Source of the DNA: Cyanobacteria bacterium CYA | Lineage (GTDB): Bacteria > Planctomycetota > Phycisphaerae > Phycisphaerales > UBA1924 | Assembly (NCBI GenBank): GCA_008363215.1 | Contig: RHKP01000007.1 | Coordinates: forward strand, 1-64,000 | Length of the DNA: 64,000 bases | Reading direction: 5' to 3' | In this document: in pieces, positions 16,391-25,116 of the stretch | Layout: each line of letters begins with the position of its first letter | Numbering within the stretch: the first letter of the stretch is position 1 | Notes under the pieces: generated by a model | The model's input: the letters and a program-made list of their open reading frames with translations, nothing else | Database searches by the model: none | What the model was told of the DNA's origin: nothing | Program-made: the position numbers and the translations under genes

Positions 16391-18463
16391 TCATGCCTCA
16401 CCCTTGCTCTTGACCGCCGCGCGCGGGTCCTGCATCGCGACGCCGAAGTCGAAGTACCCGCGCCACTGCATGCCCAGCGTGTTGAAGTCGGTCTCCCCGC
16501 TCTCGATGGTCGGCGTGCGCTTGCCGCGCAGGTACGCGATCTCGATCGCCGCCACGTCGGCCGGGTTCGCAAACAGGTACCACGCCTTGGCGCTGCCGCC
16601 GGTGAGTCCCTGCGCGTTGAGGTAGGGCGACGCGACCGGACGCCACTTGCCCGCGTGCGGGTTGACGGCGGGCTTGGGCTTGTTCGCTTCGGTCGTCTCG
16701 TTGATCCGCGTCTCGGTCATCAGCACCTGGGCCGTCACCTTGAGCGACGACGGCACCAGCAGCACCGAGGGCGTCAACAGGATCGGCTTGCCCTCGCTGT
16801 CGGTCTGGTCGAGGAACTGCTGCTCGCCCTTGGTCAGCGCGTCGATCGACAGCGCCGTGTCCGCGCCCGAGATGGAGTTCTTGTTGCCCGCACTGAAGAA
16901 CGAGTCGGGGTTAGCCAGCAGCAGCTCGAAGACCGCCTCCTCGCGCTTGAGCGCCGACATCCGCCCGATGAGGCGTGGGATCTGGAGGAACGCCCCCAGA
17001 TCGTCGTTGATCATCATCTGCCGCGTCAGGGCGATCATCCGCCCGTAGGTCTCGACCTTGTTGGTGTACGCCTGCTCGGAGAGCCCCGCGTGCTTGAGCT
17101 CGCCGTCGGGCCCGACCTTCTCGAAGACCCCGTTGCCGGTCAGGCGGTAGCGGGTGACCTCCTTGAAGTCGTTGACGTCCGTCTCGGCGCTGAACAACGC
17201 CACGACACTCTCGACGGCGGTATACGCCGCGAGCATGGTCTTGTTGGCGACATTCGAAAGGATCCCCGAGAGCGAGATCGTGCTGAACCCCGCCCCCCCA
17301 ACGGCCGCCTGGATGAGCCGCCGATCGGCCGCAAAGGCCGCCCGGATCATCTCGTTGTCCACGCGGCCCGGGCGCACATGATCGCCCGCGGCCCGGATCG
17401 TCTCGTAGATCAGTGTGTGCAGCCCCGCGCCGCGCAGGTCGCTCGCAACGGCCGCGTTCATGGTCTTCTCGTCGTACCACGCGCCGACCTGCTTCTCGGG
17501 CAGGCCCGCCGAGAGGCACATCGCAGCCTCGAGCGCACGCCCGGATTGGGCGTGGTCCGCGTCGCGCCGCACGCCGCCGCCCGGGAGCGACGGGCGCTCG
17601 GCCCGCAGAACCTCGAGTTCCGTGCGGGTGCTGTCCCACCCCTCACCGATGGCGTTCGCCTCGATCTCCGCGTGCCGCCCGGCGCAGATCCGGCGCACCT
17701 CGGCGATGCGCCGCGTCTCGGCGGCCGCTTCGGCGCGGATGCGGGCGGCGGGCGGGGCGGCGTCCGTGCCTTCGCCCGCGTCCGGAGAGAGAGATGCCTT
17801 GTCGGCCTGGTAGAGGGCCTCGAGATTGGTCTTCTGGGTCTCGCTCAGCGAGGCGGGGTCGGTGAAACCCTTGGCCTCGAGCCATTGCTCGAACGTCATG
17901 ACGTCCTCCTTGACGGTCTGTGCGGCGCTGGCGGCCACCGCCGCGCTCGTGTTGTCGTCCGCGCCCAGCGCGACGAAGCTCACCTCGTTGAGCACGCTGC
18001 GGCGTGCGATCTGGACCGGCCCCTCGAACTCGCGCCCGTTGGCCGCCGCCTTCTTGCCGCGTGGCACGTACTCCATCTGGATCGCCACCGCGCCCAGCGA
18101 CGCCTGCCACGGGAAGCCGTTGCGACTGCTCTCGACCACCTCGCGGGCGACCGGACCCGCTCCGGAGATCACGCCCTCGACGAGCAGCTGCGAACCCTCG
18201 ACGCGCACCGAGTCGGTGTGACCGACGATCAGCGAGCGGTTGTGGTCCTTGAGAATGGGCCGACCCTTGAGCCCGCTCCCCGGCACGTCGATGCCCGCCA
18301 GGTCAACGACCACCGGGTGGTCCCAATGGGCGAGCACCATCGCGCCGCCGGTGTAGGCGGTCATCGAGAACCGACGCAGAGCCGGCGCGTCGCTGCCGTC
18401 AGCGGAGGCCTCGACCCAGCCCTCGACGGGCGCGCAGAGTGTCAGCGACCGTTCAGTCGGCAT
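16391..18463 (-). CDS. Prohead protease-major capsid protein fusion
   Basis: One 690-residue frame contains both head functions. Residues 1 to about 195 resemble the prohead protease: DHNRSLIVGHTDSVRVEG and VSRNGFPWQASLGAVA, with a Ser/His pair typical of the assemblin fold, then RRSVLNEVSFVALGADDN. After an Ala/Glu-rich linker (about 200-320, scaffold-like), the capsid part runs to the end with typical HK97-type segments such as LTRQMMINDDLGAFLQIPRLIGR and PSVLLVPSSLK. The protease should cut the fusion during maturation. It overlaps the portal gene upstream. Confidence 0.85.
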   Translation of the reverse strand: MPTERSLTLCAPVEGWVEASADGSDAPALRRFSMTAYTGGAMVLAHWDHPVVVDLAGIDVPGSGLKGRPILKDHNRSLIVGHTDSVRVEGSQLLVEGVISGAGPVAREVVESSRNGFPWQASLGAVAIQMEYVPRGKKAAANGREFEGPVQIARRSVLNEVSFVALGADDNTSAAVAASAAQTVKEDVMTFEQWLEAKGFTDPASLSETQKTNLEALYQADKASLSPDAGEGTDAAPPAARIRAEAAAETRRIAEVRRICAGRHAEIEANAIGEGWDSTRTELEVLRAERPSLPGGGVRRDADHAQSGRALEAAMCLSAGLPEKQVGAWYDEKTMNAAVASDLRGAGLHTLIYETIRAAGDHVRPGRVDNEMIRAAFAADRRLIQAAVGGAGFSTISLSGILSNVANKTMLAAYTAVESVVALFSAETDVNDFKEVTRYRLTGNGVFEKVGPDGELKHAGLSEQAYTNKVETYGRMIALTRQMMINDDLGAFLQIPRLIGRMSALKREEAVFELLLANPDSFFSAGNKNSISGADTALSIDALTKGEQQFLDQTDSEGKPILLTPSVLLVPSSLKVTAQVLMTETRINETTEANKPKPAVNPHAGKWRPVASPYLNAQGLTGGSAKAWYLFANPADVAAIEIAYLRGKRTPTIESGETDFNTLGMQWRGYFDFGVAMQDPRAAVKSKGEA

Positions 18464-19913
18464 TGTCGTCCTCCGTGTTGCCTGTCGGTGCGAGCGGGCG
18501 TGCCTGCTCGGCGGTCAGCCCGAGCTCGGTCATCAGCGCGACCTCCTTGGCCCGCTGACGCAGCTCGGTCTCCCAGTCGCGCCCCTGGCGTGCATACTCG
18601 CTGGCGAGTGTCGTGGTGTTCGAGGCCAGACGCGTCGCCTGGGCGCTGGCCTCCTTGGCCGGGTCGACATGCTCGGTGCCGTCCCAGAACCACTGGTGTG
18701 GCAGCGCTTCGCCGCGGGCGATGAGCGTTCGCTGCCGCAGCGGCAGCAGGTCGCTGACCAGCACCGCCTCGCGAAGCCACGCGCCCAGCACGCGATCGAG
18801 CGTCACGCGCGCCAGGTGTTCCTGCTCGACGCGGATGCTCTTGAAGTAGGTCTGGTGGTCCAGCCGCCCGGACGCGTAGTTGTAACCCGAGGAGTTGCCC
18901 GCGGCGACGTTGAACGGCATGTTCAGGCAGCGGGCGATCTCGCTGAGGATCTCGCGCTTGAACTCGGCGTAGGTTGTGCTCGGCTGCTCGGCCTGGACCT
19001 GCGCCATCTTCCAGCCGCCGGGCATGGTCAGCAGCGAGCGCGCCTCGAGCTCGATGGTGTCCATCGGCTCGACAGATTCGGCCTCGCCGTTGGCGGGTGC
19101 GTCGGTGTAGAGGATGCCCGCAAAGTCCGCCGCCGTCTCCGCGGCCGCGATCACCGCGAGCGTATAGCGGCGCAGCTGCGCGAACAGCGGCAGCGCGGGC
19201 GTGATGTCCGGGATGCCCCGGCTCTGCCCGGGTCGGTCCGTGCGGTAGTAGTGGATCACCGACGCGGCGGGCACGCGGTCGTACTCGACGCCGAGATAGC
19301 CCGAGCGTGCATCGCCCGGGTGTCCCTTGAGGATGTGGTACTCGACGGGGTTGCCGAACGCGTCGAAGACGATCCCGTCTACAGCGCCGTCGTCGAGGAT
19401 CGACAGATCCGGCGTGGTGACCTGGTCGGCCTCCAGCAGGCGCAGGTCGAGCTTCACCCGCCCCGGCAGGCTCGGGTTGTTCACGAGCACGCCGAACACC
19501 TCGCCGTCGGTCGCGCGGGCCGCTCGCATGGTGCGGAGCATCTCGGGCAATCCGACCGTCTTCGCCCACGCCATGAACGCCTGCTCGATGCGCTCGTTGG
19601 CCGCGTCGTCATCGGTCAGCAGTTGCAGGCGTGGCCCCGTGCCGACCACGTCGTTGGCCAGCGTGAGAACGATCCCCTTGGCGTAGGCGTTGTTCGCTGT
19701 CTCGTACCGAGCCCGGTTGCGCAGCACGCGCCGCACCTCGGGCGAGGCGGCCGCATCAGCGCTGAGCCCATCCGCGTGCGCCCAATGGCGGCGGTTGCCG
19801 TCGTTGGTGATCGCCGAGTCGAAGCCCGCCCGCATCACGCGCCGCAGCACGTCGCCACGCTTCGTGTGCGTCTTCGCGGGAGTCGTCGCCTTGGGTCGCA
19901 GCAGGCCGAGCAT
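18453..19913 (-). CDS. Phage portal protein (lambda B family)
   Basis: A 486-residue portal of the lambda family. The N-terminus has RRHWAHADGLSADAAASPEVR, then ANNAYAKGIVLTLANDVVGTGPRLQ, both hallmarks of this group. Later come EFKREILSEIARCLNMPF and a Lys/Arg-rich loop NYASGRLDHQTYFKSIRVEQEHL typical of the stem and tunnel region. The dodecamer forms the DNA entry vertex and docks the terminase. It starts at ATG overlapping the end of the connector gene and its stop overlaps the protease-capsid start. Confidence 0.9.
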   Translation of the reverse strand: MLGLLRPKATTPAKTHTKRGDVLRRVMRAGFDSAITNDGNRRHWAHADGLSADAAASPEVRRVLRNRARYETANNAYAKGIVLTLANDVVGTGPRLQLLTDDDAANERIEQAFMAWAKTVGLPEMLRTMRAARATDGEVFGVLVNNPSLPGRVKLDLRLLEADQVTTPDLSILDDGAVDGIVFDAFGNPVEYHILKGHPGDARSGYLGVEYDRVPAASVIHYYRTDRPGQSRGIPDITPALPLFAQLRRYTLAVIAAAETAADFAGILYTDAPANGEAESVEPMDTIELEARSLLTMPGGWKMAQVQAEQPSTTYAEFKREILSEIARCLNMPFNVAAGNSSGYNYASGRLDHQTYFKSIRVEQEHLARVTLDRVLGAWLREAVLVSDLLPLRQRTLIARGEALPHQWFWDGTEHVDPAKEASAQATRLASNTTTLASEYARQGRDWETELRQRAKEVALMTELGLTAEQARPLAPTGNTEDDNAD

Positions 19914-20128
19914 CAGCCCTCCCCCGCCGCGCCGGGCGGCACCAGCCTGGTCATGCGGATCGCCCGCGACGGATGGGCCGCGGCCTGCTTGCTCGCCAGG
20001 TACCGGTCCACGGCGATTTGGTCGGGCAGCGGGTGCTGCTCGACGCTCCCCGCGTCACCCTGGGCGCGCTTCGGGCCCGCGGCGTTGTCGCGGATCGCTT
20101 GCTCCAGGTTCTCGCTCGATTCGGGCAT
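19913..20128 (-). CDS. Small head-tail connector-like protein
   Basis: About 71 residues from MPESSENLEQAIRDNAAGPKR to the end, with an AAGPKR segment and a short helix VDRYLASKQAAA. The position between terminase and portal is where lambda gpW-like joining proteins lie, and the length (gpW is 68 residues) agrees. An AAGGACG ribosome site lies upstream of the chosen ATG. Sequence alone gives only moderate support. Confidence 0.55.
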   Translation of the reverse strand: MPESSENLEQAIRDNAAGPKRAQGDAGSVEQHPLPDQIAVDRYLASKQAAAHPSRAIRMTRLVPPGAAGEG

Positions 20129-20183
20129 CGCTGCGTCCTTGCACCAGGCCGGGGTTCCCGAAGGCGAGTCCAGAAAACGCACA

Positions 20184-20215
20184 ACGCCGCACGGGGATGC
20201 AGCCCTGCACGGCGT
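20184..20215 (-). terminator. Strong hairpin upstream of the connector-portal genes, terminator or attenuator
   Basis: Arms ACGCCGCACGGGG (20184-20196) and CCCTGCACGGCGT (20203-20215) pair at 12 of 13 positions (two G-T) around a 6-base loop. Read on the minus strand it is followed by TGTGCGTTTT, a weak T tract. It lies between the zinc-ribbon gene and the connector gene, so it would separate packaging genes from head genes. Confidence 0.4.
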
Positions 20216-20375
20216 GTCATTCGCTGGCTCTGCGGGTGGCGGGGATCAGCCGCCCACCGTTCGCCTCCGGGAAGCCCGGCCTGGATGTCTACTGATGTTC
20301 TACGCCACCCATCGCCCCGTGTGTCGGTCGCGGTTCACAATCGGCGCACTTCGTTACGCATATGGAACGCGGGGC

Positions 20376-20555
20376 TCATCGGCCATTGAGTTTCTCCGTC
20401 GTGGTGACCGTCTTGCCGCAGTGGCGGCACTCGCGCCGGCGCACCAGCCGCCCGCCCGAGCGCCGGCGCGTGTAGATCACCCGCCAGTGCCCGCACCCGC
20501 ACACCGGGCACCGCAGCCCGGGCTCATCCTTGCGTGGCGTTGCAGCCTGGCTCAT
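20376..20555 (-). CDS. Small zinc-ribbon protein
   Basis: A 59-residue protein with two cysteine pairs, RCPVCGCGHW and RECRHCGKTV, separated by a basic stretch (YTRRRSGGRLVRRR). This is the layout of Ogr/Delta- and NrdR-type zinc ribbons that bind nucleic acid. The ATG overlaps the terminase stop (ATGA), so it is co-translated with the packaging motor. A transcription activator for late genes or a DNA-packaging accessory are both possible. Confidence 0.6.
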   Translation of the reverse strand: MSQAATPRKDEPGLRCPVCGCGHWRVIYTRRRSGGRLVRRRECRHCGKTVTTTEKLNGR

Positions 20556-22828
20556 GCCTTGGCCCTCCTCAGATCAGACAGGCGCACGCGGGGCTTGCCC
20601 ACGACCCTGTGGTCCGTCCCGAACAGCACCGCGCCCTGCATCGACGCTGCGACCGCCGCACCGACCAGGCAGTCGAGCCAGTGGTTGTCGAGCCCGGTGA
20701 CGCGAAGCTTCCACTCGTCGACCGTCCGCCCGCGCCCCTCGGTCTTGACGCGGTACTCGCTGGTCAGGTGGTCGGCCAGCAGCCGGTGCCGCGCGGCGTC
20801 GCGTCCGAAGAGCGACAGACAGCCCGGGTCGCCCATCGGTACTGCCAGACGCGCATGCACGAACGACTTCCAGTAGTTCGTGTCGAAGAGCAGACGCCGC
20901 ACGGTCCGCTTGCCGGTCACCAGCGGCACGCGCCAGTTGAGCCCGACCCGCTCGCCACGCTTGCGCTTGTAGTCGCTGAAGGGGATGCTGCTCGCGCCGA
21001 CGTACCGCCCGTGGCTGGGCATCACAATCCCCGCGTGCGCCGACTGGCGGCAGAACTGGTACACCACGTCCGACGACTGGCCCCAGTTCGCATCGATCAG
21101 GCACCGCTCGATGCGCAGGTCGGTGCCGTCGTCGCGCCGCCACGCCCTGCCGAGCAGCTCGCCGGTCAGCGCCTCGAGCCCGGCGTAGATCGCGCCCTCC
21201 TGCCCCGCCCGGGGGAACTCGGTCAGCAAGGTCCGCCGCGCATCGCGGAGCGAGAAGTACGGCTGCTTCGGGTCCGGCCACGCGCCGTAGTCCAGCACAT
21301 ACCCGGTGAAGTCGTCCTCCCAGCCCGCGACCAGCCAGAACAGCAGCTTGCCCTGCACGTCGATGAACGCGGTCGCGCGCGTGCAGCTGATCGGCGCGAC
21401 GGAGCGCGGCATGCCGTTGACCTTCGCCGCGATCTGCTCGGCGGTGAGCAGGTCATCGTCGGCCGCGACCTCGGGCAGGGGCTCGTTCTGGTACTCGGCC
21501 CAGAACGCGGCCTCGTCCTGGAGCTTGAGGTTCATCGCGTGCTGGATGGCGCTCAGCTCGTCGTGGTTGAACCGCGCCGGCCACGCAATCGAAGCGCCCT
21601 CGTCCATCGCCTTTCGGTGCTTCTTGTAGAACGCCGTCGCCTCGGTGATCCCCCGATCCGCACGCAACCCGTCCGCGCGGATCTCGGCGTACCTGGCCCA
21701 CAGCGCCTCGTCGGTCGGGAAGGCGTAGACCATCTTCGTCCGCTCGCCCTGCCACGCCGGGTGCTTCTCGCGGTCAAGAAGTCGATCGGCCAGGTCGTCC
21801 GGTCGCACGACCGTGACCGTCATGAGCCCGGCGATCTTCTGGCCCGGGCCGGCGAGCCCCAGGATTGCCCCGGCCAGCACACGCTCGCGTGCCGCGCACT
21901 GACTCGGGCTGCGCGCGCTTTCGTCGGTCTGCGGATCGTCGATGAGCACGAGCGACGGGCGCACGCTCTGCCCGTCCGGGCGCTTGCGCTTCATGCCGCG
22001 GATACGACCGGTGATCCCGGCGACGGCGATGATCGCGCCCGAGGCCTTCGACGCGGGCATCGTCGGCAGCACGATCTCCTTGGCCGTCCAGCCGATGTGT
22101 GTCGCCTGCCCGTCGTAGAGCTGTCCCGACGCCCGCTGGTGGATGCCCTCCAGACACCGGATCGGGTAGCACGCCTCGGGGAAGTCGTCGAGCAGGAGAT
22201 CGTTGTTCTCCAGCTCGCTCTTCATGCTCCCCAGCATCGACGCGGCATGCTCCTCGTCGCTGCCGATCACGCAGACGAACTGTCTGGCCCCGATCAGGAT
22301 CGCCCACAGGCACGCCGTCTCGCACAGCGTGGTCTTGCCGCTGCCGCGCGGCATCGCCATCGCAAACAGCCCGCCCTCCAGCACCGCCTGCTCGATCTTG
22401 GCGATCACCTTGAGATGGTCGTCGGACCACGGCAGGTGGAATGTCTGCGGGAAGTAGGTGTCGCAGAACGCCCGGAACGAGATCGAGCACCGCCGCTTGC
22501 GCTCGGCATCACCGACCGGCGGCAGCTCGCCGATGTTCCGCCCCGAGAGCGACAGCGCCGCGGCCCGCGCCCGCTGCCGCTCGCGCTCCGCGTCGTAGCC
22601 CGTCAGGCCCTCCGGGGACGTGGGCTCGGGCTTGGGTGCGTGCCGCAGCGCCACGAGCCACGCGGCGTACCGGAACAGATCGACCGTCTTCCCGTCGCCG
22701 ATGCGGAACCCAGCGCGCGTGCGATGCCGGTGCAACTGCCGCTCGCCGATCACCTCGCCCAGCGGTGTCGAGTTGAGCAGGCGGCACGCCTCGCTCGGCT
22801 TGAGGTTGCGCGGGTCAATCGTTGCCAC
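20552..22828 (-). CDS. Terminase large subunit (GpA-like)
   Basis: The 758-residue protein has the packaging ATPase Walker A MAMPRGSGKTTLCE with a Walker B-like SLVLIDDPQTDES. The C-terminal nuclease has acidic positions in ATAFIDVQGKLLFW and ERCLIDANWGQSSDVV. The overall layout and length match the GpA family (lambda/Mu-like, with an N-terminal DNA-binding segment before the ATPase). It cuts concatemers and drives DNA into the head. It is followed, with an overlap, by the zinc-ribbon gene and preceded by the small HTH protein. Confidence 0.9.
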   Translation of the reverse strand: MATIDPRNLKPSEACRLLNSTPLGEVIGERQLHRHRTRAGFRIGDGKTVDLFRYAAWLVALRHAPKPEPTSPEGLTGYDAERERQRARAAALSLSGRNIGELPPVGDAERKRRCSISFRAFCDTYFPQTFHLPWSDDHLKVIAKIEQAVLEGGLFAMAMPRGSGKTTLCETACLWAILIGARQFVCVIGSDEEHAASMLGSMKSELENNDLLLDDFPEACYPIRCLEGIHQRASGQLYDGQATHIGWTAKEIVLPTMPASKASGAIIAVAGITGRIRGMKRKRPDGQSVRPSLVLIDDPQTDESARSPSQCAARERVLAGAILGLAGPGQKIAGLMTVTVVRPDDLADRLLDREKHPAWQGERTKMVYAFPTDEALWARYAEIRADGLRADRGITEATAFYKKHRKAMDEGASIAWPARFNHDELSAIQHAMNLKLQDEAAFWAEYQNEPLPEVAADDDLLTAEQIAAKVNGMPRSVAPISCTRATAFIDVQGKLLFWLVAGWEDDFTGYVLDYGAWPDPKQPYFSLRDARRTLLTEFPRAGQEGAIYAGLEALTGELLGRAWRRDDGTDLRIERCLIDANWGQSSDVVYQFCRQSAHAGIVMPSHGRYVGASSIPFSDYKRKRGERVGLNWRVPLVTGKRTVRRLLFDTNYWKSFVHARLAVPMGDPGCLSLFGRDAARHRLLADHLTSEYRVKTEGRGRTVDEWKLRVTGLDNHWLDCLVGAAVAASMQGAVLFGTDHRVVGKPRVRLSDLRRAKA

Positions 22829-23054
22829 GAGTTCCTCCGGCGAGCTCCTTCACGAGCCAGGCGGTGTAGTGCACGAGGTTGATCGTGCCGTCGGCGTTCG
22901 TCGGCGCGCCGGCCTCGACGTCGGCGCGCAGCATCGCCTCGGTCACCTCGCTGCCCCCGACGCGGGCCAGCACGCGCGCCGCATCGCCCACGGATAGCGC
23001 GGCCGGGTTCAGCGGGGAGTTGCCCTGCGAACTAGGCGCCTGTTCGGGAGTCAC
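22815..23054 (-). CDS. Small helix-turn-helix protein, probable terminase small subunit
   Basis: A 79-residue protein from a GTG start with GGGAGG upstream. A short helix-turn-helix-type domain is visible: LSVGDAARVLARVGGSEVTEAML, then a second helix LVHYTAWLVKELA. It overlaps the large terminase start by 14 bases. The small subunit normally binds the cos or pac site and lies immediately upstream of the large one, so the position supports the role more than the sequence does. Confidence 0.5.
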   Translation of the reverse strand: MTPEQAPSSQGNSPLNPAALSVGDAARVLARVGGSEVTEAMLRADVEAGAPTNADGTINLVHYTAWLVKELAGGTRGND

Positions 23055-23221
23055 AGCGGACCTCCCGGCGGCACTTGCCCACATGTTGCCCCGAGTCCGG
23101 CAGATTCTCGGAAACATCTGGAAATCAAGGCCCAACCCCTTCCCTTCCGACCGTTTTCATGGCTTCATGTGCTGCACGCGGGACGCATGCCCGCGAAGGC
23201 CACGAAACGGAGAACACCGCG

Positions 23222-23530
23222 ATGACGACCAACGAACACAACGACGACCGCACCTGGCACATCGAGTACGCCAAGCGCTCGATCGAGAGCCTGGCCGAGG
23301 AGGCCAAGGCCGACCTGCGCCGCCGGATCGACTGGATCCGCCGCAGCCTCGACGAGGCCGAGCAGCGCCTCGACGGGGGGCTGACGCCCAACACCTGCGG
23401 CATCCTCCAGAGCAGCGCCATGGAGCTCGAGATGGCGCTCGCCCGCTTCGCCGCGATGCGCGACGCAGCGCCCGCGATCAAGATCCTGACCGACGCGCTC
23501 GACGCCGCGGTCGCCGGGGAAGGGCTGTGA
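23222..23530 (+). CDS. Hypothetical helical phage protein
   Basis: A 102-residue, strongly helical protein (RSIESLAEEAKADLRRRIDWIRRSLDEAEQRL). It is the first gene of the plus-strand block. The ATG at 23222 (GGAGA upstream) is preferred over an upstream in-frame start. It resembles small regulatory or DNA-associated proteins of prophages; no family is assigned. Confidence 0.55.
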   Translation: MTTNEHNDDRTWHIEYAKRSIESLAEEAKADLRRRIDWIRRSLDEAEQRLDGGLTPNTCGILQSSAMELEMALARFAAMRDAAPAIKILTDALDAAVAGEGL

Positions 23531-23532
23531 CC

Positions 23533-23757
23533 ATGACCACCGCCCGCGACAACGCCATCAACCGCATCGCCCGAGAGGCGCTCGGCCTCGAGACGCTCGA
23601 GACCCGCCGCATGGACAGCCTCGACTTCCACGACCTGGCGGTCTGGACGATCAAAGACGCCCTTGAGCGCGCGTACGAAGCGGGCCGCAAGAGCGCGCCG
23701 CCGACACGAACCACCTGCCCGGCCTGCAGCCGGGACATCGAGATCCGACCCCTCTGA
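23533..23757 (+). CDS. Small conserved phage protein (DUF6900-like) with cysteine pair
   Basis: A 74-residue protein whose core, IAREALGLETLETRRMDSLDFHDLAVWTIKDALERAYEAGRK-type arrangement, is a widespread small phage/plasmid domain (I associate it with DUF6900, not verified). The end carries RTTCPACSRDIE, a single CxxC pair. It starts three bases after the preceding stop and is part of the same plus-strand unit. Confidence 0.6.
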   Translation: MTTARDNAINRIAREALGLETLETRRMDSLDFHDLAVWTIKDALERAYEAGRKSAPPTRTTCPACSRDIEIRPL

Positions 23758-23811
23758 AGCCCGCGTGTTGCGGGCTTCGCTGTTTTTCACACCTCCACAA
23801 GGAGCAAGACC

Positions 23812-24378
23812 ATGTCGAACCCCCGTAAGACGACCACCACCAAGCAGACGACCGGCAAGACCAGCGCGAAGAAGGTGCCGGCCAAGAAGACGCCCCGCAT
23901 GTCCGCCAGCGCCGCCCGGGCCGAGGGCGCGGCCAAGACCAAGCGGGCGCTCGCCGATGCAAAGGCAGCGTCCGACAAGAACCTCAAGGCGATCGCCGCC
24001 GCCGACCAGGAGAACGCGAAGAAGCGCGACGAACGAGCCGCGAGCGCCGATGGCATGACCGCCAGCGAGCGGGCGATGAGTGTCTCCAAGCCCAAGAAAG
24101 CCCCGGCAACGAAGCCCGCGGCGAAGCGCGAGCCCAAGCCCAAGCGCGTCAGCGGGCTCGACCTCGCCGCGAAGGTCCTGGCCGATGCACGCCGCCCCTT
24201 GCCGGTCAAGGACATCACCGAGTTGGTCCTCGCCGCCGGTTGGATCACCAACGGCAAGACGCCCGAGTCCACGCTCTACGCCGCGATCATCCGCGAGATC
24301 GCCAGGAAGGGCAAGGACGCCCGCTTCGCCAAGCACGCGCGCGGGCTGTTCACCGCCACATTCGCAAAGGAGGCATGA
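23812..24378 (+). CDS. Histone H1-like Lys/Ala-rich protein with C-terminal HARE-HTH domain
   Basis: The 188-residue protein has two parts. Residues 1 to about 110 are Lys/Ala/Thr-rich (KTSAKKVPAKKTPRMSAS, repeated KPKKAPATKPAAKREPKPKR), like H1 tails or AlgP-type proteins, and should bind DNA non-specifically. Residues about 115-185 form a HARE-HTH winged helix: VSGLDLAAKVLADARRPLPV, then KDITELVLAAGWITNGKTPESTLYAAIIREI. HARE-HTH occurs in RNA polymerase delta, ASXL proteins and some restriction enzymes. A DNA-compacting or modified-DNA-sensing protein is likely. Confidence 0.8.
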   Translation: MSNPRKTTTTKQTTGKTSAKKVPAKKTPRMSASAARAEGAAKTKRALADAKAASDKNLKAIAAADQENAKKRDERAASADGMTASERAMSVSKPKKAPATKPAAKREPKPKRVSGLDLAAKVLADARRPLPVKDITELVLAAGWITNGKTPESTLYAAIIREIARKGKDARFAKHARGLFTATFAKEA

Positions 24379-24380
24379 AC

Positions 24381-24548
24381 ATGGATGCCAACGACAACCA
24401 TGTCGATCCGATCTTCGCATGCCCGACCTGCGGCGAGCGAGACGCGGACCGCCTCGTCTGGATCGACGACGAACAAGTCGAGTACCAAGCCTGCGGCACC
24501 ATCTACGAGCCCGGCGCAGCGAAGGGAGGCGACGATGCCCAGCCGTGA
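24381..24548 (+). CDS. Small zinc-finger-like protein
   Basis: A 55-residue acidic protein with FACPTCGERDADRLVW and a third cysteine in EYQACGTIYEP. The fourth zinc ligand is not obvious, so the site may be degenerate. AAAGGAGG lies seven bases before the chosen ATG; an overlapping ATG at 24375 is too close to that site. It is part of the plus-strand operon. Confidence 0.5.
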   Translation: MDANDNHVDPIFACPTCGERDADRLVWIDDEQVEYQACGTIYEPGAAKGGDDAQP

Positions 24549-25023
24549 GTTCGAACATCTCGAGGCCGTCCTCGGCGCTGCCGAGCAACTGCTCGCCGCG
24601 CGCGAGGACCAGATGCTCACAGCGGACGAGTGGGACGCGCTGCAGCACGCGGTTGCGGCATGCCGCGAGCCCGACCCGACCGAGCGGGACGAGACGTTCC
24701 GCGTCGACGCCGATGGGTGCCTGGTCCGGGCGGTCGCGCCAAGACGCGGGAAGCCCTACGAGCACCGCTGCCCCCGCGACGGGTTCGAGGCCGTCGCCGA
24801 CGCGGCCGAGCAGTTCGGCGAGCGGGGCGAGACCTTCGTGCTCGAAGACCTCCGCCGCGCGACGAACATCCCGTGGACGCAGGCCGCGGTCGCCTTCGCG
24901 TTCCTCAAGGAGCGGGGCATCGCGATCCCCGCGGGCGGGAGGGCACACGCCGTCGCCGAGACCGGAGCGTTCCCCGACGCCATGACCGAGTACCACGCCC
25001 TGCGAGAGAAGCCGGGCGAGTAG
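24535..25023 (+). CDS. Hypothetical protein with winged-helix-like domain
   Basis: A 162-residue protein starting 14 bases before the end of the previous gene, with GAAGGGAGG upstream. The N-terminal half is helical and acidic (HLEAVLGAAEQLLAAREDQMLTADEWDALQHAV). The C-terminal part (TFVLEDLRRATNIPWTQAAV, then FLKERGIAIPAG) looks like a winged helix. It is the last gene of the plus-strand block before a divergent cargo gene. A DNA-binding regulator is plausible. Confidence 0.5.
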   Translation: MPSREFEHLEAVLGAAEQLLAAREDQMLTADEWDALQHAVAACREPDPTERDETFRVDADGCLVRAVAPRRGKPYEHRCPRDGFEAVADAAEQFGERGETFVLEDLRRATNIPWTQAAVAFAFLKERGIAIPAGGRAHAVAETGAFPDAMTEYHALREKPGE

Positions 25024-25116
25024 GACCGCCCATGCCTCCCGCACTTCCGCCTCGGCGATGGCCGGGGCGTTTCTTCGGTGACAGGCTGCGTGCAGCGACG
25101 TCGTAGAATGGGCGGC

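Noticed and set aside
16304-18724. 806-codon plus-strand open frame
   Set aside because: Antisense to the protease-capsid and portal genes; Arg/Leu/Asp-rich composition and no domain signature.
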